Source: Thuidium tamariscinum
Lineage: Eukaryota > Streptophyta > Bryopsida > Hypnales > Thuidiaceae
Assembly: GCA_947034885.2 (NCBI GenBank)
Contig: OZ019759.1
Span: forward strand, 7,752,501-7,816,500
Length of the DNA stretch: 64,000 nucleotides
Direction of reading: 5' to 3'
The position numbers were made by a program, and so were the translations under genes. Position 1 is the stretch's first letter. Each line of letters begins with the position of its first letter. Under the pieces are notes generated by a model that was given only the letters and a program-made list of their open reading frames with translations, made no database searches and had not been told where the DNA came from. This document shows positions 13,642 through 25,729 of the stretch, one piece after another.

Positions 13642-14178
13642 ATGGCTGACGAGAGATCGTTTGTCAGGAAGATGACAAAGTCGTCTCCGAAGTGCATTGT
13701 GAGTTCGTGTCGCTGTTAGTCTTTTTCTGCGACCAGTGGAAGCAGACAATGAGCGTGCGCACCTTCTTTGCGTGCTGTTAATGTTACTGTGTTCCCCTTC
13801 TTTTTTGATGGTCATGATTTACTTGTGCTAAGTGTTATTCTTTTGTACTGCCAGACCATTCTGGCTGAATTCGTGCGCAAATTTGGACACCGCATTCATT
13901 CCGTTGTTTCCATGAAAATGGTTGGCGGTACGAGCATCTGGGACGTAGATGTAAAAGTGTATTCCATGAAGAATTAGCCCCATGTTTCTTTCGGCGCGGG
14001 GTGGAAGCAATTTATACGCTACAATGGCATCTCCCAAGGACAGAGCGTCCAATTTACCCTAACCATGGAGTCTGTTTTTGAAGTGACTCGAGTAGGACAC
14101 GGCGATATGGCGGCAGCGCGCGCCTCCACGCAGCATGTGCCCGCCACTCGCCAATCTTCACGGGTGCGTGGCGTCTAA
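13642..14178 (+). pseudogene. B3-domain DNA-binding protein gene, one intron, internal TAG
   Basis: Exon 1 starts at the ATG at 13642 and gives 19 codons (MADERSFVRKMTKSSPKCI) to 13698. A GTGAGT donor follows at 13699. The intron of 156 bp ends in TTTTGTACTGCCAG at 13854, and exon 2 (13855-14178) continues in phase 0. The product reads as a plant B3 domain: FVRKM start, AEFVRKFG helix-like segment, a G-G-x-S-I-W-D-V-D-V strand, then the hallmark FGAGWKQFIRYNGISQGQSVQF block (positions 14000-14055) and a final F-E-V strand. Plant B3 proteins are nuclear, sequence-specific DNA binders. In exon 2 an in-frame TAG (13975-13977) falls just before the GWKQF block, one transition from CAG. The frame then continues to TAA at 14176-14178. 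At about 126 codons it would be a single-domain, REM-like protein. The TAG makes it a probable pseudogene; an intron or sequencing error at the TAG is the alternative. Confidence 0.65.
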
Positions 14179-14991
14179 TTCGAGGATGCATACAAATCGC
14201 AGGACAAGCTAAAGACGTCACAGTGCCAGAGGAGAGCGTTCGGGTCTATTTTGAACTCAACTGCGCTGTTACTTAACGGGAAGTCCTTTTGCAGCAGGAC
14301 GAGCGCTTCAAGGTTTTTCGGCGGCGTTGAAGTTTTACTGTACAGAAGTACAAGCAGTAAGAATTTACTATCGGTTATTAGTGTCTTGCGTTGTGTTTGC
14401 GGTCTCTTACATATGTCAATGTAGTTTTTTCCGACTTCTTTAGCGCTGTAAATTTTTCTCACGCCACAAGTAGTACAGAGTAGAGGATGTGGCGCCCGGA
14501 GAACGGAGTAAGAACATTCCACCTTTGGAATCCTATTCTGTTTCTGTAACTAATGTGCATATTCGCGGAGTTTCTCTTTATGAGCAAATCTCTTTCGGTC
14601 ACGGTCGTCACTACTTATAATCCAGGAGATATGCAAATGAATTTTACAGTCTAAAGCATGTGTCGTGAAATCGGTTTCCCGGACGTAACTTTGATTATGA
14701 TTGTGTCTGGGTTTAGGATTTCTGATTCACTTTGATTTGTAGTCACAATTTCAATTTTTTTTCTGTTGAACAGGTCTGCAGACACTGTTTCTGTTACCAT
14801 GGTGATAATACACTGCTATATTGATTTTGTTTTTTTTCTTTGTATCATGCGATGTTGTTTATGTCATCTGTGAATTGTTTATTTACTGAGCCCTAAATCT
14901 ATGTTGAACATCATTTGTTCTGTGTCATCTGTGAAACACAATTATGTGCATTTTAAGCTTCATCTGTGAATTGAGAGGAACCGTACTTTAA
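14179..14991. other. Spacer between B3 gene and long-TIR element, nothing recognised
   Basis: No supported gene. A minus-strand frame of 115 codons (14175-14522) overlaps the B3 3' end and shows no recognisable features. Confidence 0.4.
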
Positions 14992-15190
14992 CCCCTGAGC
15001 GCCCCGGCCAGTGAGGATTGACGCCTCTATTGCCCCCATCGTCGATTATAGAGGAATGGGTTTCTGTTTCCATCCTTCTGCCTTCGCCCTCCCACCTACC
15101 CCTTCAACCTGCCTTCCCCTCCAACTTGCCTTCCCCTCCGGCGTCGTTACCTTCCCAACGCTCTATCGTCCCGCACCCCGTCCCGCATAG

Positions 15191-16196
15191 TGTGTCTGAA
15201 GGTGGTTACTTGTGAAGGTGGTTACTTTTGTTAAGAACAGTTGATTTGGGATTGAGGGAGAGGTGTTTTGAATTTTCTTGAGGCTCCGTGGAAGGTGGAT
15301 CTGAAGTTGCGACAAAGTCGGATCTGAGTCGCCTCTTACTCTGAGTGTAGGCAACCATTTAAACGTTGCTTATTGGGTATGTTTTTGTGTTCAAGTAGCA
15401 AGAATGAAGATTCAGAAAAGTAAAGGATGCCTCACCAATTGATGGCGCCGGCTCGAAAGCAAACAAACAACTGCGCACTGCCATTGGAGCAATTCATCTG
15501 CTTGGCTATCACCTTCTTATTGTACTCTATTTGAAGCTGAACTCTTCCACTCGTTGTTGTTATAAGTGTAGGACGTTCCTGGTTGCTCCATCATCTCCAC
15601 TCCACCATCGCGATCTGAAGTCTCCGCCGACAACAAGCAAATGAACTTCTGCAGCCCCATCTCCGTAAAATCCTTCGGATGAATTAAAATTCAATCAATC
15701 CTTCGCTTGTCCTCATGAGTTTTGAATCTCATTTCCTTTGCATCTACCTCTTTGCTTTGAATTAAGTGTTCGTGTACACTCATTCACTGAATATATCCAT
15801 CAATTCCTGAGAGAAAAAAGCAGAGTATGTGCCTTCAAGGTTTCTGTTTTGAGCAATTGAAGAAAGCAATCAAGTCATTAAATTAAAGGGTGTGACTCTA
15901 AGCCTTCAAGGTTTTTGTTCAAGGTTTGCTTTTTAGCTATTGAATATTTATGTAATCAATAGTAATGTCATAGTTGTTTTTGATTTTTCGGTTTTGACAG
16001 GAAAAAATTTCACATGGCAATTGAGCTTCTAGAAATATGCACATAATTATTTCAATGCATTGCCTTGCCATTTTGTTTATTACATACAAGCTGGATTAAG
16101 GCAATTACAAAGCTTTATATTCAAGAAGCAACTTGTTTTCCACATTTACAGAAAAAATGTCCTCCCAAAAATTGGTATTTGGAGATGGAAAGTGAA
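15191..16196. other. Left interior of the long-TIR element, non-coding
   Basis: No gene is supported. It contains a short direct tandem (TGAAGGTGGTTACTT twice near 15197-15229) and two GCCTTCAAGGTTT copies about 75 bp apart (near 15832 and 15902). Confidence 0.4.
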
Positions 16197-17113
16197 CCAC
16201 TGAAGGACCAAGCCCTGTGTTGTGCCCCAAAACACTAAAAACTGCCAATTCTATAGCAAACACTAAAAATTAAAATTAATTAATTTTTTTCACATCTAAC
16301 CATAGGATCTTATACCTCACTAGTCTAAGATACTGTGAATAAAATTTCAGAATTTTTGACCACACCGTTTGCAAGATACTTGCATTTAAAGTGTGAAAAA
16401 CAAGTTTTCCAGCATATTACGGGACTGGATATTTTGACTTTGAACATTTTTAACTTAAAAATTTTGCACTAAAGGGTTTTCAGCTTTAATTATTTCTAGT
16501 GAAAAATTGAGTTGAGAATGTAGAGAAAAAAAAAAAAAAAAAAATTTAATTTCATTCTTAAAGAAATTGTTAAGTAAAAGTAGGTACGAGATAGAAGGAA
16601 AATCGAAAATATTAATATCTTTTAGATGGAATTAAAATGCCCTAATCCTAATGGTGAGATTGTTCAAGAAAGTGAACTAAACCATGGAAAATTTGTTTTT
16701 TTGAAAAATTGCTAAAATTGCATCCAAAGATGAATCCTACAAGTGAGTTTCTTCAAGAAAATACTCTAATTGCCCGAAAAACAAGAATGGCCATAACTTT
16801 CTCATAACAAATCCAAATAAAATGAATCAAAGCTTCTTAGATAGACAGAAATATAATCTATAAGAAAGAAATTTTTTTTTAAAAACTCAAATTTTTTCTT
16901 TCCTACCCAAACTGCCCGCCGTCCCTTGTTTTGAGGTTATTTGGGCATAACTTTTGTTCCCGGTCACCGATTGGAAAAAAATTATATCCCCACGAAGATA
17001 TTCAATCTTTCTATCCCTAAAAAAAGTTTCAAAAAATGAGGACAAGAATTCAGCCCGTAGGTACCTGCCCAAAATTGCATTTGTCCCACAAAAGGACAAT
17101 GGTCCTTTAGGAG
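16197..17113. mobile_element. Inverted-repeat element family 1, copy 2 (nested)
   Basis: Starts CCACTGAAGGACC (16197) and ends GGTCCTTTAGGAG (17113), diverged versions of the termini at 2710 and 3629. Its interior is collinear with copy 1, including ATTGCCCGAAA, TTTCTCAT-A-AAATCCAAATAAAATGAA-CAAAGCTTC and GGGCATAACTTTTG blocks. The TTA duplication seen around copy 1 is not preserved here (GAA versus TTA), so this copy is older or its flanks have mutated. An A-run of about 19 at 16530-16549 is probably a later expansion. Non-coding. Confidence 0.7.
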
Positions 17114-18699
17114 TTAACACTTAAGTGCCAAAGGCATTTGTTGAGCTTCTAGGAATTTATTGTGCATTGAACCAGAAATCAACATTTTGATATATTTGTA
17201 TCAATTCTTTTTTGAATTGTAGTTGTATAATCAATTGTAAATATTCGAACTAGACATATTGAAGATCATATAGGAAAATAAAACACAACAATGTCACATA
17301 TAGATTCAAAGATGATATTGTTTGATTATGAGGATGTTAAAATTGCAAATTGATTTGAAGTTTTTCAGTCTTCTATTCACATGTCAAATATAAAAATTTC
17401 GTCACCAAAAAATATGAAGTGAAAGGACCAAAAATGCATAAACCTAATCAATTTAAGGCTTCTCAAAATCTACTCTATAATTTTTTGAAATGAATTTGTA
17501 ATGTGCCTTTTTTTTTCCAAGATCTAGTGTATTTAGAACTCATTTTCAAGAGCCTTCAACACTATGGAAAGTCAAGATTGCAATAGACACCCTTGCACAA
17601 AATTTTGAATAGGAAAATCAATCATTTTTCAAAATCAATCATTTTCCAAAATCAAATTTTTGATGCTAAAACTAAGTTTCAAAAAGAATTTTCCAAAAAT
17701 ATAAACTTTTGAAAACAACAACTTGGTTAGGTTTTATTTAGCCACTTAATGGCCAATGAACCATATAAGTGGTCGATTTGAAATTTTAGGTTCATTTTCA
17801 TATGGACAATTAAGATAATTCAACTTTAAAAAAAAATTAGGTACTTTTTAGGGTCAAATAATGAAAATTTTCATTTTTTACTATAAGAAATAAACATTTA
17901 ATGTTTGAGAGGTCGTTAGAATCATGTATGTGCATTAGAAGAAGAGTAAAGAGCTTCCTATTTTTACTTCATTTCTCCAACTTTGAACAAAGTTTGCCAA
18001 GTTCAGGTGATTTGAGATCTTAACACTTGTACCTATCCTTTTGCTTTGAAATGGTTGTCTTGCAAAGAATAAAGTGTTTTCACGTTTTACACCATTAAAA
18101 ATTTGAACATCTAAGTGATGATTTGGAGTTATTTGTAATTTATAAATGTTAAACTGAATTGTGTTTCAACAATTGCAAGGTGGATTGTCTATTGAATTTG
18201 ATAGCTTTTTCATGTGAAATTAAGGTTTTTGAAAGTGCATTTCAATGTGCTAACACAATTTGTAGTTGTTTATGTCACGTGCAATTTCCAACAAAATTAT
18301 GTGCAAATGTCTGAAACATTGGGAGGAGGGCTACTGTACTAAAAATAACAATTGTACATTTCTTTTGTTATAGTCTCACAACTTGTATTCAATTTTTTAC
18401 TCAAACATGGTGAACATACTAGTAGAAAATCTCTTTAAACATCTATATGGTTAAATTCTAGAAAAAAAAAAAAATTTATTTCTTTGGGGATAACTATAAG
18501 CCTATGCTCTTTTTTCATAGTCAGAAGACACTTGAAAAGGCTTAAACATTTAAAGATTAACTTCAAAGTATTGTGAATACCAATATTTGGTACCTCTGGC
18601 ATGTAGGGGAAGAAAATATAAGTAGAAAAGAAAAAATAGGAAGAAAATAAAATATATAGAAAACAAAAAAATTAGCAAACTCTACTCAAACGCCAATCT
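17114..18699. other. Right interior of the long-TIR element, non-coding
   Basis: AT-rich with no gene recognised. Duplicated TTTTCAAAATCAATCATTTTCCAAAATCAA text near 17600-17660 is a short local repeat. Confidence 0.45.
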
Positions 18700-18938
18700 T
18701 GGTTGATATTCGTCTGTTAAACTGTTACGGGTTAAGAGTTTCAGCAGGAGGAGGTCGGGATGGGAGGGAGGTCATAGTCGGAAGGGGGGTAGGAGGAGGG
18801 AGGTCGGAGGAGAAGGGGGAAGGGGCTAGAGGTCGGGGAATGGACAACAAACAGACCCCTCCATCCCTCCATCACTCCATCATCCAACGATGGGGGCAAT
18901 GGAGGGGTCAATCCCCCCTGGCCTCAGCGCCCCAGGGG

Positions 18939-21900
18939 CAAAGATTTGGACTCCCCAACTTTTTGAAGTTACAAAATACCTTTGGATCTGGGTTGTACTG
19001 CCATAAAAACAACAAGGGCTAGGAGGCAACTGCAGAGTGGCATTACATGGACACCTGTACTATGTTGAGTGACTGGCTTACAGAAGAAAGAACTTCATTT
19101 CATTAGTTGCAGTTGAACTACATAAAATATCAATTTTAATGCGAAATTTCAGATTTTGAGAATTTCTCGAAATACACTGAAATGGCAAATTCTCTCATTT
19201 GTTTTATCTAATTCCTTCTGAAATACATGAAAACATATTGTTGTTTGACTGAAACTCAATACGAGACTCTTCAGAATAGAACATGAAAAGTAATTTTCAA
19301 GAATGTGGATGAAAATACTATTGTTGCGGTCTTGTGCTATCCCTGCAAAGTAATTTGAATGTTAGAAAGTGGCGCCGCATCACTTAGGGGTTAATGCAAT
19401 CATCAGTAAGATTAGTGTAACGCAAATGTGAAGCGCAGGCATAATTTCAAGATTAATGTGTAACTGGACAGAATAAGGTTTTAGCTTTTGATGAGTGCTC
19501 CTTCAGGTGATTTGAAAGCACTGTAAAAAAGCGTGTGCATGCTGGAAGGTTAAACCCATGAAGGTTGTTGACTATATTTCAACCGAAATCACTCGAGAAC
19601 TATGATTTGTACAGCGGGTGTTATTTTTTACTGAAAAACCTTTACTGGCATATTAAAGTGTAAGATGTAGTAGTTTGGTGTTTTGACCGTATGTTGAAAA
19701 AATTCGAAATATGTAAACCATTTTCATTGCCAAATATGAGCATTTTCACTAATAGAATTCCTTGTTTGAACCTTGCAAATATCCGGGGAGCCACTATTTA
19801 GAAGGTCCCATTTGTATGAGAAAAAAATGAAAACCATGGTTACTCTTTCAATTAATTTGACAATGCAAGTTCTCTATATGCTCAAAGAATTTCAATTCAT
19901 TTGTAATTATATACTAATAAAAAAAACTGTGGGTACCAAAAAGTAGGGAATGCCTTAAAATACAGAACTGTCCACAATGTATTTATAAATATTAGAAATG
20001 TTAGTCCCACTGGTTCAAATTCTGTAATAAACAAATCTTAGTTCATGATTTCATCAAATTTTTTTATATTAAAAATTAAATTGAAAACAGAATTTCAAAC
20101 TTCTTTATAGAGTAAAGATTCTACAACTACGGACAACTATTTCAAACTATAATTCCTCATAGCTTTTTAGTACTTCTTCAAATTGCAAGGATTCCTTCCA
20201 TTTCCACATACAGATAATTCTAAAAGAAAAAGTTCAAAATTTAATTTCAAGAGAAAAGATTTTTAAAAGAAGGTGTTTGTCCAACGACTTTGTCCGCAAT
20301 TGAAGGAAACGAACAGATCTTGCCAAAACTTTTTAAACATGTGCTCTGAAGATGTGGAAATTCCTGTGCCTTCAAGCTACTATCTACACACATGTTTCCA
20401 AACAATTTCGAACAATGATTTGAAACTCCATTTCTAGTGACTTAACCAAAATACCTATGTTGTTAAAAAGCGTTGTTTACGGCTGTAGGTATTAAATAAT
20501 GAAACAAGAAATGGAGAACAGAATAAAAGATTTCATTACATCTCTTCGGTCACAGTTTGAAGTCATTTCTCAATTTGAAGAGCTCATTGATTTAAGAAGC
20601 AATTATTTTTTTTCTTCATAACCAGAAGCCTCATCCTAAGAAATGCAGAAGTCAAAATTGAAATTTGAGAATGAAGATGTAGCCATTTTGTATACATCGT
20701 GCTTGTGAGATGAACCTTTATGTACCAAGGGAAAATGGTTTAGTTGGTATAACTACTTTTCCAATGGATATTTTGGTTCATTTCACTGTAGCGTATGACC
20801 TGAAGAAGCAAAATAACTTATGTAGTTTCATAAGATTTTTTTTTGCAATACTAGACGGCGATTGCAAGAAACACATGTAATATTTGTTGCGATTGGCGGG
20901 TTTTTTTAGGAGTAATTTTAAATTAAGAAATTAATTTTTAATAAGAATAAAAATATGAATAGTGTATATTCCTCTAAGATCAAAATTTTCATAGAAGGAA
21001 ATGAACAGGAAAATCATTTGAGTAGGAGAACTTCAAAATTGTCAAGCCTCCAGAAAATACATATCTTCATGTTTTAAATAGAAACAATTAGTCAAAACAA
21101 ATATTTTTTTTTTAAAAAGTAGACAATAGAAACAACTTTCTGGAGATGTTATTTCCCAAAGAAAACCACCAAAATAATATTTTATATGTTCCAAAATACA
21201 AATAGAAGGGAGCGCACTTCACAATTCCTGAACCTCACGAAATTAATTTTTTTTTAAATCCTTCTCTAAAGAGCTAGAAGTCTACGAGAAGACCATCTCA
21301 TCCAAATTTGATGTTAAAATCATTAGAAAAAGGTATAGCCTAGGTACTCAAAATCCCTTTACGGCCAAGTGTGACATCCAATTGCTGTTTATTTTTGGAT
21401 AGACAAATATTTCTGAATATGAGAAAAAAGATACGGAATGTATATGATACTTATGAGTACCTTCCTTATAAATCTTGAGTCAATCAGAGCTAGCACACCA
21501 AAGGTATAGCCAAAAAACAAATCGGAATGCAACATGTGACACAAAATAGGACAAGTCTTTCTTGCAATCACCTTCGAACAAGAGTAGTTGTTGGACTAGG
21601 GGAACTTGTTGAAATGTAGTATGCAGGCTATATCATGTACTAAAGAGACTATCAAAGTAGATATAAGTAGTTTGTACATTGATGTTTTTTTCCTAAATTC
21701 TTTAATAGTTTATTATTTTTGAAAACTGAAAAGAACAAGTAAATCGGACCACCACAAACCAATGCACCCATTTGGGAATGGGAGTGAATGAGTGTATGCA
21801 AACCTTTAAAAACCTCTTAAGTGACTAATGAAAATCATTTTAAATTAGAATGGACTCATGCATTTTTGAAACAAACTTACACTGCAGTTTGGAATAGCGA

Positions 21901-22774
21901 ACTTAATGAGAATCAAAAGGAAAAATAACTATATCATTTCATGTACATAGACATGAAGAACTTTCCTAACATAGGGAGGTGCTGAGAAACTGCCCACGAA
22001 TAACATCCGAAATTAGTAACTATTGTTTTGGGATGGAATGATGTGGAATATTCATCATCAGTCTGTCCACTGCGAGGCAGCCTTTCAATGAGCTAATAAA
22101 TGTTATGTGCATTTGGAAATGGAATTTAGAAGTGATATCCATTATCTTCTTTGACACACACTTCAGAAAAGTTGTGAAGCTTATATTATAAACACATGTG
22201 TTTCTTTTGTTAATCTCTTTGTCTTTTTGAGGTTTAATGTATTGCACTTTTGTATGAATCTCCGAAAAACATAATTTTGACCAATGACAGGAAATCTCAT
22301 ATCCAAGAAGTATAAATTGTATTTTTGGTTAATTTTTGAAGTTATATCTTCTAAATTTATTTTAAAATGATTACAATTTTTTTTACAAGGATCCTGTTCA
22401 TGCATACTTTCTATTTTTTGAACAGAACAATAAGTTCTTTGATAATAAATTCAAAAAAGTTGAAATGATTATATTTTATAACACATTTGTCTTCTGTCCT
22501 AAACGTTTAGGCTTTCAATTTTTAAGACAAGAAAAAACGTGCACCTACCATCATTTCAGCATTCATAACAAAGTACAAACATTTATTCCTTTAGGTGGTT
22601 CAGTTAAAGTCATTATATATATGAATATGAATAGGATGCCAAAGAATAAACAATGTTGAAAACAATGTTGAAGACAATGTCATCTTCATGCTTGATATCA
22701 AGAAGGGAAACACATTTCAAGTTGGAATATAGGATTAATGGCTATAATAAAATTAAAGAAATAGTATTGTATTA
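18939..22774. other. AT-rich intergenic DNA, nothing coding recognised
   Basis: About 3.8 kb without a supported gene. A sharp GGCGCC-CACTTAGGGGTTAA boundary at 19370-19394 looks like the end of another GC-rich inverted-repeat element, but no partner was found. 20858-20960 is the related copy of the repeat at 603-710. Confidence 0.5.
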
Positions 22775-22832
22775 CTATCTATATCTATCTCTATTTCTCT
22801 CTATATATTTATATATATACATATATAAATAC

Positions 22833-22864
<32 letters not shown>

Positions 22865-22916
22865 AAATATATATATAAAAATATATAAATATATATATAT
22901 ATATGTATATAAATAC

Positions 22917-22991
<75 letters not shown>

Positions 22992-23050
22992 AACATATAT
23001 ATATATATAAATATATATATATAAAAATATATATAAAAATATATATATTA
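22775..23050. repeat. TA/TATG-rich microsatellite cluster
   Basis: About 275 bp of nearly pure TA with interspersed TATATAAATACATATATGTA units. The TATAAATACATATATGTATATG motif occurs twice (near 22820 and 22910), so an interrupted TA tract was itself duplicated. Open frames on both strands here (Tyr-Ile repeats) are artefacts of the repeat. Confidence 0.95.
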
Positions 23051-23639
23051 GAAGGAAAAGCTGCTGTAGACAAGATCAATATTATTATGGAAGTTGTTTT
23101 TGGGCATGTGCATGTAGGTATTCATTTCCATATTTTTGGCCCAAATTTTAATGAAAGGTGTATACAAGCAATATCTTTTATGTTTTCTAGTTTCAAAATA
23201 TTTGGAAATACGAGTCAGAAGCTGTAGAGGAAAACATGATTTTTTTCTCAGTTTGGGTAGTCAGGGCACATCTGAATAAATCACTTCTTTCAGAATTTAA
23301 ATTTTGAAATTGATTTTCAAGATTTACAAAAACTTAAAAATCTTTGAATCAATCCGTTTTTATCAATCAGGCAGAAGTAATAAGATGTTTTCATTTTTAG
23401 GCAATTATAGACTGTGAACTCCAAAATAAACTTTGAAGACCTCGCATGAATTAAATTTTCAATATTATTCATTTCGAATTTAAAAATATTAGGTAAAAAT
23501 TGTTTAATAATTAATTTCAGCCATTGAAATTAATAGTTTTCAAATCCATAACAAAACTATTACGAATTTAGTATTTTGTTTAATTATCAACTTCTCTGTT
23601 ACTATTTTTTACAAATATGTTTTATGATTCGAAAAGATC

Positions 23640-23760
23640 TGACAATTTTCAAGCCTGCTGACAACTTGCCTTCATGAATGAATCCAAAGAGTTGCAACCA
23701 TTTTTGCCCTTTTTTCATAAAAATGTACCCTCCTGAAGTTTAGCAACCCGATTGTTTGCA
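23640..23760 (-). pseudogene. Fragment related to the coding remnant at 5.1-5.5 kb
   Basis: On the minus strand about 105 bp aligns with 5110-5220. Both read as a basic F-x-x-K/R-x-x-K-M-V-x-T-L segment followed by an I-H codon pair. This copy has TGG where the other has TGA. Upstream and downstream sequence is unrelated AT-rich DNA, so only a scrap survives here. Confidence 0.4.
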
Positions 23761-24409
23761 AAGCCAAGAAAACTTTATATAAATTAAACTGCTAGTACCC
23801 TGCAATGTACACGTTCGAAATTTCTTAAATTGAAATGTAAAATAGAAATTTATTGAATGATAAATAAAATGAACCCAATGTTGAATACTATAAAAGATAC
23901 ACATATGTTTAAATGCATAAGAAATTTCACTCAATTGTTACAACCCATGCCAACCCAAATGGAAGAATTGAAAAGAAGAGATTGTAAATCTCAAAATCTT
24001 CATAAACAACTTAATTGTTTTGAAATGAAAATCACTTTTGTTCAATAAACTACTTAAATCACTTGGTAGTAGCAATAGGAAATTGAAGTCATGAAAGTAA
24101 GAAGCCCACGGAAACAGAAAATCATAGACGTTTAGTGAAATGCAAAGCCTAAAGAAACAGTGGAACTGGTACCTCTATAATATCACGCTGTGGATCCTTT
24201 TGAATATCACCCTAATTGCAATGGCTACACTGTTTCTCATATATCACCCTTTGTAGAAAGTGATATTAAAAAGGTAATTTGATATTTTTCCTACTCTATT
24301 CCTATGAAACCACACTGTGTGAATATACATTTAAGAAACATGCATGATTGAAATTACCTTTATAAATTTTTTTTGATATTGGAGGGTGAGTTATGATTTT
24401 AGTAGTATG

Positions 24410-24450
<41 letters not shown>

Positions 24451-25729
24451 GAAGTAGCTTTAGAAAGGCATGGTTTATTTGATCTTCCATTTTATGAAAT
24501 TAAATTTTTGTAAGTTGTATTTTATATTTGCATATCTAAGGAAGAAGTTAATTTCTTTTGTCTCTTCAAACATGCATTGTCTACGGTATTCTTTTACAAT
24601 ATAGATTTTTTATTGTTTTCAATAATGTTATTAAGGCTACCCAAGAATTATAATATTTTACAACATAGTGTAATGGTTAGATTTTAATTTTGTTTAAGAC
24701 TGAAACAACAAAGGGAACCATAAAAACTTCCTTCGAAACCAATTTCGTGCAATAAAAGATAGTACGATAATTGCATGTTTGAAATCTTTACATTTTTAAT
24801 TATCTACAAAGTTTTTAGTGATAACATTATAAAAGCAAGAGAACATCATCACAGTGAATTAGTGACTTGTCGTTAAAAAATAGTCACACAATCTTTACAC
24901 TAACAGAGAGTTATGATTATTTTATCAAATAATTTTATACACAACCAATTTCATTTGAATATAATCAAAAATAGTTTAGTAGAACACTGTAACCATTGGA
25001 GTATTCATTGTCTATTTCTATTTTTGAATGTTTTCATTATAATCATGAGTCATTTTGTTAGTAGTTAAATTATGTTTATCTCGAAATTAGTGTGTAATTG
25101 AAAATAAAATTTTTGTTTAGAGCGTTTGGTAATTTTTGAAGAAGGATTCTATGCAAGCAATGCAAGAAGTTGTAAACATAATTGTTTCATGCCATGATAT
25201 GTTATTAAAGAACAAGAACATAAATCTACAGAAAGAGAAATGAAGGATACCTATAGATACATTACCTAATAAAGTCTCTTAGAGAGTTAACCACATTACA
25301 CATGAAACAGAACTACGAGAATATTCTCTTGAAAATGCCTTTTTTTTTCTTGCTACAACGTAGCAAGAACATACAGTAAAAATTTGGACACAGTAGTATA
25401 CCTTAGAGACGTACATTCTCTAATTCTATTTGTTTTTCTGTTAAATTGACATTTCCTTGCCTCTGTATCCCCGTAAGCCTGCTTGGTACCTTCAAGAAGC
25501 CTTTATCTAAAATGGGTGCAGTTGGTCGGTTTTATGATATTCTAACGTCCGTTAAAAATGTGATCTAAAAGTAGAATGTCCACGGTATTCTGAATTAAAA
25601 AAACACAATTCACCTTACTTGTGTAAGAAATATGGGCACAGTGAGTACTATTGTATTTCAATTTCAATAGAACCAAAAGCGAGGAAACCTTGAACCACGA
25701 CTGAAGTCAGAAGAAAAGATTAATTGTAT
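23760..25729. other. AT-rich intergenic DNA with an (AT)n tract
   Basis: No gene recognised. A pure TA/AT dinucleotide tract lies at about 24414-24447. Confidence 0.55.

Larger units (their letters stand above)
14992..18938. mobile_element. 3.9-kb DNA element with long GC-rich inverted termini (Mutator-like or unclassified)
   Basis: The left arm (14992-15043) starts CCCCTGAGCGCCCC and runs through GGATTGACGCCTC to TTGCCCCCATCGTCG. The right arm (18886-18938) is its diverged inverse, from CGATGGGGGCAATGG to CAGCGCCCCAGGGG. Inside the arms, a pyrimidine-rich tract (15059-15190) faces a purine-rich tract (18740-18885), consistent with termini extending to about 200 bp. Long termini suggest a Mutator-like element, but no 9-11 bp target duplication is visible and no transposase is encoded. 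The interior is AT-rich and carries the nested family-1 element at 16197-17113. GC-rich ends in otherwise AT-rich DNA make the boundaries stand out. Confidence 0.55.

Noticed and set aside
22653..23079. Open frames of Tyr-Ile repeats on both strands
   Set aside because: They are translations of TA/TATG microsatellite sequence.
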